Assembly (NCBI GenBank): GCA_002812745.2
Contig: NCSJ02000024.1
Span: forward strand, 174,209-238,208
DNA from: Scytalidium lignicola
Lineage: Eukaryota > Ascomycota > Leotiomycetes
Length of the DNA: 64,000 bases
Direction: 5' to 3'
Shown here in pieces: positions 57,020 to 64,000 of the stretch. Each line of letters starts with the position of its first letter. Position 1 is the stretch's first letter. A program made the position numbers and the translations under genes. The notes below the pieces were generated by a model that was not told the DNA's origin, searched no databases, and saw only the letters and a program-made list of their open reading frames with translations.

Positions 57020-57431
57020 TTAGTTAGACACGAAATGTATAAGTGAGAGGTGTTAGTTGTAATTTCATATTTATATCAGGAAGTTGATCAGCACATGCTT
57101 ATTTCAATCTCTGAGAATAAATAAAGAAGGGAGTTAAAAGAGGAATACGAGAAAACGAAGCAAACGGTTACAAACGAAGCTATATGTATTAGCTCTGAGT
57201 GCGCAGTTGATAGGTAAGTGAGGATATCTTTTGCTGAAAATTGAAGAAAGACCAATTCAAACTGTGTGTTGAAAGGATGGGAAGAGAGGAACTGTAATAG
57301 GAAATAAATGGGAAGGCGGTGGGTGCATCGTGGGCTGTGTCGGACTTCGCTAGGAACAGTGCGGGCGCAGGAGCAGAGCTCCCAGAACGGGAGGAGTCTT
57401 GGGATTGGATCGCTCCTAGGAAGGACATTAC
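57020..57431. other. Intergenic
   Basis: No gene accepted. A 94-codon minus-strand frame at 57189-57473 starts inside the palindrome described next and has Ser-rich, featureless content. Confidence 0.35.
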
Positions 57432-57500
57432 GTGACGTCTAACCCGTATAACTCGTCGAGGGTTAGACGTCACTGGGACTATTGTTTATATAAGAACACG
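57432..57500. promoter_or_regulatory. Palindromic bZIP-type site pair and TATA box
   Basis: GTGACGTCTAACCC at 57432-57445 and its exact reverse complement at 57460-57473 face each other across 14 bp. Each arm holds TGACGT, the half-site core of CRE/ATF-type bZIP factors (each arm also reads GACGTC). A TATA-like TTTATATAAG follows at about 57485-57494. The arrangement suggests a promoter reading to the right. Factor identity is inferred from the motif only. Confidence 0.6.
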
Positions 57501-57877
57501 CTCTCTAGTATTAGATCAGAACCTCGTGTTCAGGGACTCCTACTGTGTTTCCACTTCTGAGTATCATTGTCCCGCTAGAATACCCTCTTCAAGATTGACC
57601 GGTTTCAGCCTCAGATGTTGGTACAGGGGACAAATGTGTGAAGCCAACATCCAAACAGACTTGATTGGCCAGGATGTGTTTCTCTTCTCGGACATGCGAC
57701 AGTGCGAATGGCAAAAGTCTGAAAACTGGCATGACTCTGTCTTCAATCCTCTCCTCTATATTCCCTCCAGGTTACTTTTATTCTACTGATATAAGTGATT
57801 CGCATCTATGCATCGACCATATGCTTCTAGATATCCATTCCTTAGGGAGCGCGAGGATTCACATGTTCTCCCCTACT

Positions 57878-59727
57878 ATGGAGGATACTAGCGACTATAG
57901 CCTCACAGCCTTGCCAGCCCATGTAAACGCAGTAAAAGATAGGCTGTTGGATTTCAATCGTTTTCTTAGCCGACAAGCTGTTATGTTTCTACTGGAAGAT
58001 GGGCAATTGCGCGAAGATGAAGATATATTTATTCCGCCATATGCATACACAATCGACGGTGTTAAAGAATCCCAACAGGCGAGATATAAAGAGTTCATAG
58101 AGACCACAAAAGCTCTAACAAGAAATTCAAAGAAGCTTAAGAATCAATTTGCTCAAATTAGTGAATGGCATCAGCTATTTCAGTCTGTGATGACAAACCA
58201 AGTGGACGACTTTTGTTGCTCCCAGTAGGTCAAACCCATCAAGTTCTTCTCAATCAAATTTCTCACATGCATAGTTCCTGTCTTTTAGGTACTGTTTCAT
58301 GGTAGGCACACTCACATGGATACGCATTACTAGACGTGTCTCACTAAATCTCGCAACAGCGTGGCAGACCAGATATGGGATGCCAATTTGGATACAAACC
58401 AATCATTACCTACAAATCCAAACCCGGATTTATGCTTTGGGTTTATTTTGCACGATATAAAAGATCAAAATAATTCACAGTTCACAAACGATCCATTTCT
58501 ACGGAACTTTACTTCTAGCACTCTTTCCCAGCTCTCGATGAAAGGGCTTCGGTATGTCCCGACATCTACACCTTCAATGAATAATGCAAGGATGAAAAAG
58601 GGTATTAAAAAATCGAAATACCAACCTCAATGTTTCCCATGGTGTGTGGTCCAGCTCAGCGGATTTGAGAAAACAGCGAGCAATGAAGAAATTGATAATC
58701 TAGGGTTGGAAACTGCCTTGCAGGTGTCAAATGCCGCCTCGAAGGCTCTATCTATGTTTGAAATTCTAGCAAGACACGCAGAAGCGAAACAGAATGGCGA
58801 ACATATACCACCAGTGGTCTCTATTACGTCGGTCGGACCAAACACAACAGTATGGCTTGCTTTCTCGGACATCATTGATGATCGATATCGAGAACATGTA
58901 AGGAATCATAACATATTCCTACTATACAAAGAATATATCTAATACGTTAATAGGCAATGCTCGAAATATGGAAGGGCAATATCACCAAGATATGGGATGC
59001 CCTTCAATTTTGTCGTATTATACAAAACATGCTCGCCTGGTCTCTCAATATTCTAAAGCCCAAAGTATCACATTACGTCGATCAATGGAGACTACATTGT
59101 TTTTCGGAAGTTCATAATCAGAGTTATCCTCTAGAAAAGGATCATGAAATGGCTGAACTCATCTCCCGGGTTCAGGAACGTTTACATACTCTGAATATAT
59201 CACCTATTGCAGATCTACCTAATCTTGTGCAACAAGCGGTGATCCTTCAAGAGGTTATGAAATCTATCACACCGGTCACAACAAACCCATCAATAAAATC
59301 TCAAGAAAAGGATTCTTCAGGTTGTGACAATTGCACATCAGCAGAAATACCCAATGGCCATCCAACTCAAAACAAAGCTACTAAACTCTCTTTCTCATAT
59401 CCATATGAATTCAAGACTTCAGATTTCGAATTTCGACAGAAGAGACTCTCGCTCTCCGTTCGAAGACATCTTGGAGTGTCCCAAGCAGTTCCCTTCCCAA
59501 GTCAATTCGTAGCTAAATACTTTCAATTAAGCTTTCGTGTTAAGGTTTGGTGGGCTCTAATAGATACGGATGTGGAAGAGATAGAAGAGAAGTATAAGAG
59601 ATGGGAAGGGCTGACTAGAGAAAAGCACTGGTGGGAAATGGAGAAGCCGGGACCGATGCTACTAGATACGAAAATTCCTTGGAAGAATAGTTCGATCAGG
59701 GTGCGGCTGCCACTTCCCAGGTTCTAA
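57878..59727 (+). CDS. Hypothetical protein, 552 aa, unrecognised fungal family
   Basis: Exons 57878-58224, 58360-58897 and 58954-59727 join in phase (1659 nt) from the ATG at 57878 (MEDTSDYSLTALPAHVNAVK). An upstream in-frame ATG at 57821 and spliced leader exons back to about 57630 are possible. Visible parts: a helical N-terminal third (KDRLLDFNRFLSRQAVMFLL, FIETTKALTRNSKKLKNQFA), a middle region with CFPWCVVQLSGFEKTASNEE and VVSITSVGPNTTVWLAFSDI, then WKGNITKIWDALQFCRIIQN and a Trp-rich end (VKVWWALIDTDVEEIEEKYK). No membrane helix or signal peptide. I do not know its function. The promoter candidate at 57432 lies upstream; the Zn2Cys6 gene precedes it on the same strand. Confidence 0.75.
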
Positions 59728-60338
59728 CGTCACCATCGATGATTTTTCATAATATCAGAAGAGCGAGGACTCTTATGTTGGATCAACTTACTCAATATAT
59801 CACCTATTATGTATTTTATGCAACTCAAATTTTTAATCTTCGTACTCATGAGTACAATGAGGGGCCAGAAAATTTGTGATCAAGCTAACATCGGCACAAA
59901 CCAATGTTGTATGCCATTCATCGACATGTGTGAGACTATATAAGACTTAAAAGATTAAGGGGTATTTTCGAGACTGGGACTTGTGCTGCTCATATTACGG
60001 AGATAGATTATAAGTGATTACACGGAATGGTTAATACTACTGTAACTTGGTTGACAATGCTGACCATCATCAATTGGGATAGCCCTCGCATAATAGAGAG
60101 CTCTTTTCCTTTGAAAATTGTGTTTAACTGTTAATTTTTGGTAAAGAATGCTGAAACAGTGATCTAATGTTTTTTTGAGGATGAACGCCATGACTTCTAT
60201 TATAAATTGAAGAAGATAATATAAATAAAACAATAGGCTACATAAATTTTATGTTTAAAGGTAGGGATGAGCTAAGGTATTGAAAATACAAAATATTGTA
60301 CTAATGTTCACAAATTATTCAGGAGGTATCCAAATAAC
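59728..60338. other. AT-rich intergenic between convergent genes
   Basis: No gene. Convergent 3' ends on both sides; AT-rich throughout. Confidence 0.4.
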
Positions 60339-62244
60339 TTATATCTTCGCCTTTAAAGGTTTTCTCTCCTTCTCTGCCTCATCCCTCAATATCCTTCTCA
60401 AAATCTTGCCTGTAGGACTCTTTGGAATTGCCTTAATCCACACAATTCCTCCTCTTAACCTCTTATACGGAGCCACGCGTTCCTTGACCCACTCTAAGAT
60501 CTCGCCTTTCAATTCATAGCTTTCCGTCACACCAGATGTAAGAACAATATACCCTCTGGGGATTTCCGTCGCTTGGCTTTCATCATATACACCGATAACA
60601 GCACAATCAGCAACTTTCGGGTGAGATAGCAACAAATCCTCAAGTTCTGCAGGAGCAACCTGCGATCCTTTGTACTTGATCAGTTCTTTTATTCGGTCTG
60701 TGATGTAGAAATTGTTTCCTTCGTCAAAATACCCAATGTCTCCTGTACGGTAATAACCACCAGGAACGAGGGCAGCTTGGGTGGCACTGGGGTTCTTGTA
60801 GTACCCGCTGAAGACATTTGGGCCTTTAATCCATAGTTCGCCAATTTCTCCTGGTTTCAATTCGGTTTCGCCGTCCAGTGACACAACTTTCGCGCTCATG
60901 TTTGGAAGTAGGTTGCCGACTGAACCTCGGGTCGAAAATGCGAGGGATACATCCTGAGATGAAGTTAAAATCATTCCTAACGACTAATATATCTGTAGAC
61001 ACTGAAAGGATATGTTACCTGCATCATAACTGCAGGGCTTGCTTCCGTGATACCGTATGCCTGAGTGAGTGGCACCCCAAACATCTCATTAATGGTGCTA
61101 GCAAGTTCCTTGGCTAGTGGTGCTGCTGCTGACGAAAATAAACGCATTGAACTAAAATCATAGTTTTTCACTATAGGTGCCTTTGTGAGGAGCAATGCAA
61201 CAGGTGGGACAATGAAGGACTTGGTGATGCGGTGTTCTTGAATTGCTTGGCAGAACCGCTTGAGGTTGAAAGACTGCATTACTACTACAGGAACGCCCTG
61301 GTAGAGAGGAGAATTCAAGAGGGCATGGAGGCCTATGTGTGAGGTTAGAAAGTTTCTTTTTNAAGTAATATTAGCGGATGCTCTAGAAGAGCATGCAAGC
61401 AGGGGGAGGGGGGGTTTCGAAAAGGAAATAAAAATTGATGCATACCGTAGATGTGATAGAAGGGTAAGAACCCCAGGATCTTCTCGGTCTCAATATCTCG
61501 ATAACCTTTTCTGATGGTCAGATCCGACTGAAGGATATTGGACACAAAGTTCCTATGGGTGAGCATAACTCCCTTGGGTTTTCCACTTGTGCCAGATGAG
61601 TATACCAGGAATGCCAAGTCCTTCTTTGCGTCTACTATGGTCTTCTTAATCGTCTCCTTTCCCCTTTTCTTCAATATTTCAGGAAAATAACTATATCCCT
61701 GACCTGAACTTTTATCGTCCCCTATCAGAATAATGTTCTCCGCTGGAATACCAACCGCCTTTGCGGCCTTTCCTGCAACTCCTAAACACGCGGTGTGAAT
61801 AACTATGGCTTTCGGCCCAGCGTCTTTCAACTGCGCTATCAATTCTCGTTCAGTCATTGCTGGACTGACTGGATTCACAACGCCGCCAGCCCAGTGACAG
61901 CCCCACATTATAGGAGCTACATCAATGTTGTTTAGAGAGCATATTGTCAAGACATCGCCCTTTTGCCAAGAATAGCGAGATTTGAGTTCGCGGCCGAAAG
62001 CGATTGTGGCAGGCTTGATTTGAGCATAATTATAAGAACGTTTTGTAGCATCATCAATGAATAGTTCTATAAGGTGTCAGTAGAAAGATTCTACGTTTTA
62101 GTTTCTTCGTTATCGGGGATGTTTTTGAGAATAGATGTACTGACCTTTCTGGTCCGAGAAACCTTTATTGTCCCGAGTGAAAAGAAGCTGCCATAGATCT
62201 ATATCTGGAATATTTATCGAAGGATACGGTGATGTGATAGGCAT
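60339..62244 (-). CDS. 4-coumarate-CoA-ligase-like acyl-CoA synthetase (ANL superfamily)
   Basis: Activates a carboxylic acid to an acyl-adenylate and then its CoA thioester. Exons 62244-62145, 62066-61446, 61332-61019 and 60953-60339 sum to 1650 nt (549 aa). The start MPITSPYPSINIPDIDLWQL is the family's usual opening, 22 codons inside a longer frame. Motifs: AMP-binding core LAFLVYSSGTSGKPKGVMLT, LPFYHIYGLHAL, RLFSSAAAPLAKEL, QAYGITEASP, then YYRTGDIGYFDEGNNFYITD, RIKELIKYKGSQVAPAELE and the catalytic-Lys motif PKSPTGKILRR. The C terminus ends AKI, a variant that works as a peroxisomal PTS1 in some yeast proteins, so a peroxisomal location is possible. The N at 61362 falls in an intron. No lesion. 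It may feed peroxisomal or phenylpropanoid-type acid activation; substrate unknown. Confidence 0.93.
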
Positions 62245-62425
62245 TATGATAAGGCGATATTGGGAAAAGTGAAGTAAGGTGACTTGTACTGTAGCTGAAT
62301 GGAAGGGCATGTGCTGACAAGATGACTTATTTACTATTAGCGCTGACTTGAATATTCAAGTCCCGCTTGCCATACCGAGCTCCATTCGAGTCATACAGTT
62401 GTAATCCAACCCCTTGTATTGGCAC

Positions 62426-62584
62426 TACCGTATTATCTCAAATTCCTCGGTTTTGAGCTATGTAACGCTGTGCATACAAAATTGTCAGCACTAGATGTAA
62501 ATCATCGCTAAACAAACTGTATGGCGTTAGACAATATCCTCAGCAAGTATAGCTCAAAACCGAGGAATTTGAGATAATACGGTA
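62426..62584. repeat. 36-bp perfect inverted repeat (159-bp foldback element)
   Basis: Positions 62426-62461 and 62549-62584 are exact reverse complements; the left arm begins TACCGTATTATC. The 87-bp loop has no ORF. The right arm lies inside the last codons of the HET-gene frame, so the predicted end of that protein is element-derived. The word CCCGCTTGCC occurs on both sides (near 62361 and 62592), perhaps a target-site or duplication trace. No long TSD was found. Confidence 0.8.
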
Positions 62585-63600
62585 TGTGGCTCCCGCTTGC
62601 CGGCTGGCACATTGACCGCCATCGCCTCATATATGGTGGCGTGGCGTGGCGGCTCGGATCGGAGCTCCCGGGCGGGTGGCGACCCCAGCTCACGGGCCAT
62701 GCGGAGACATGGACATTCTGAATGTCCTGGATCCGATCCACGTCGTCTAGTTTCTCGCGATGCAGTATCTTGGCCGTGTACTTCTCATCAATCCGCCGTA
62801 GGATCTCCAGGTCCTCCGCGTTCTCATAGTAGTCGACCCAGCAGCTGGTCCAGTCTTGCAGCGCGCGGGACGAGCCGACGAGAGAATTGTACCCTGGCCC
62901 TAACCGCACGATTTCGCCAGCTATGTAACCCACGGCCTTGATCACCGAAGGATCCTGCTCGTTCTGGGTATGGTCAGCCTGATCAATTCGACGTAGGAGA
63001 TATGGCCAAAGTGGTGTGCAATTTACCGCAGTGTTTCCCAGACTGGCGAATTCCTCCTCTATCTTCTGACCGAGTGCCTCCTGGACTATACCGGCTGTCC
63101 TCACGATGCTGATGCTCCTTTCCTCAATCATCGTGTGGTTTACAGTTTGTTTCTGCTCGTCACTATCTACTTAGAGGTGAACACGGCCCTCGACATTCTC
63201 GGCTTGGAAGAACGCAAAGTCGAGCGACATGGTACGAAACAGGCCGACCGCGCTCGTGTAGTGTTTGGTTTCAAGCCAAGCAATAACCCTGATCGCTTGC
63301 GAATAAATGGAGGACATGAGGGAGACCCTAACAGTTACGCTTCTCCGTGTCCGCCCGATTGATGCAGATTGCATCAATCCAAAATATCCTTTCCTCGCCC
63401 AGCTCAATACTCTGTAGGTTGAGAAGCTCCCTGTAGAGATTGTGCGTAACGTCGAAGTCTTCATTTTCTAGCAAAATCGGCTGCTTCTTGTTGGTATCGC
63501 CCCATACCTACGATGATGCTTCAAAATCCACAGCATCATAGATTCCGAGGTATCGAATCGAGAATTTGATAGGCTCTTTGTCTTGCAGGCATTTCAGTGA
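62508..63600 (-). pseudogene. HET-domain (heterokaryon incompatibility) gene, broken
   Basis: HET proteins mediate cell death after fusion of unlike fungal strains. Reading the minus strand from 63600, the domain runs with the degenerate first block YDAVDFEASS, a TAG at 63510-63508, then VWGDTNKKQPILLENEDFDV, LYRELLNLQSIELGEER and WIDAICINRADTEKRN (the family's WIDAICINQ block). A frame change near 63348-63355 is then needed to reach SLMSSIYSQAIRVIAWLE (the family's YxxAxxVxxWLG block). After about 63131 the frame to 62508 continues with QDPSVIKAVGYIAGEIVRLG but is less HET-like and GC-rich; its end is overwritten by the 36-bp repeat arm. One stop, one frameshift and a disrupted 3' end together mark a pseudogene. 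I describe the breaks only. Confidence 0.8.
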
Positions 63601-64000
63601 GTCAGATGCCTAAAGAGCCCTATAATTATAGGGCACCAACAGCCTGAAGGTTACCGTAATTACAGGGCATTTCTGGCGCCAAATAATTAGCGCCTTGGTG
63701 TAAATCCGGTTACATATTACCGCGACCTCCGTAAGCCTTAAAACCTTAACAACAAGATAAGTTATTAAATGATCATAAAATGAAATTATAGTTTGTTGAA
63801 TTAAGCACAGCAAGAGGTTGCGTAATCGGGGTTACTCAAATATATTGTGGTGTTGTAGTAACTACGTACGTACACAAGTAAACAGAGCTAACTAGTAGAC
63901 TACCAAAAAGGGAAGTCNACGTGTAATAAACAAGATGGTGCCTAAGGTGACACACAGGATATCACAACACACCCCCATGTCACCGAAGCACGAAAATTGA
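63601..64000. other. Right-edge intergenic DNA with short palindromes
   Basis: Contains the perfect 18-bp palindrome GCCCTATAATTATAGGGC at 63617-63634 and GGCGCC...GCGCC near 63676-63693. N at 63918 is not next to a long run. No gene. Confidence 0.5.

Noticed and set aside
57189..57473. 94-codon minus-strand frame
   Set aside because: Starts inside the palindromic promoter element, Ser-rich and featureless; probably chance.
1..64000. CRISPR arrays, rRNA genes, a secondary-metabolite core enzyme (PKS, NRPS, terpene synthase)
   Set aside because: No regularly spaced repeats, rRNA words or core-enzyme motifs were found on either strand; the pumps and reductases alone do not make a biosynthetic cluster.

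Overview
The window is nuclear DNA of a filamentous ascomycete (Pezizomycotina). Genes are split by short GT-AG introns of about 45-85 nt with CTAAC/CTGAC-like branch sites. The families are typical of such fungi: Zn2Cys6 regulators, DHA1 and DHA2 major facilitators, an ABCC pump, HET, Clr5, 2EXR and ankyrin/F-box proteins, and CorA-like proteins. Intergenic DNA is AT-rich and long, and old transposon copies carry stops consistent with C-to-T decay. A leotiomycete is my best guess, but nothing here fixes the genus. Seven N bases are present, six of them touching A or T runs, so homopolymer indels in the assembly are likely.

Layout. 1-8.4 kb: a detoxification/export block, all on the minus strand: an ABCC transporter running off the left edge, a glutathione S-transferase of the glutathionyl-hydroquinone-reductase type with a 1-nt lesion in its catalytic motif, and a DHA2 efflux pump. 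A Harbinger-like MITE and a LINE tail lie between them. 8.7-9.1 kb: pogo-like transposase debris. 9.5-12.1 kb: a dynamin-like GTPase. 13.5-21.7 kb: F-box/ankyrin gene, aldo/keto reductase, BTB protein, CorA-like membrane protein. 22-27 kb: a large decayed element with a C2H2-like knuckle and a retropepsin-like domain. 27.5-31.9 kb: a Zn2Cys6 regulator divergent from a DHA1 efflux pump. 33.6-38.6 kb: a Clr5-TPR gene followed by an AAA ATPase of the fungal DUF7025 type.

41-47 kb: a two-finger C2H2 protein, a 2EXR relic, a SLATT-like two-TM protein, a maltose-type acetyltransferase and a small coiled-coil gene. 48.5-54.7 kb: a coiled-coil gene, a multi-finger C2H2 gene with an in-frame stop, a hAT-like MITE with TSD, and a fungal luciferase-like-domain protein. 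55.2-59.7 kb: a second Zn2Cys6 regulator and an unrecognised 552-aa protein. 60.3-64 kb: a 4-coumarate-CoA-ligase-like enzyme and a broken HET-domain gene whose 3' end meets a 36-bp perfect inverted repeat.

How the genes may work together: conjugation/reduction and export genes cluster at the left edge; the regulator at 29.8 kb probably controls the pump beside it; and the middle and right carry several families linked in fungi to non-self recognition (Clr5-TPR, SLATT, HET). I found no CRISPR, rRNA or convincing tRNA gene. Exon joins were checked by hand for reading-frame arithmetic; all function calls come from recognised sequence features, not searches.
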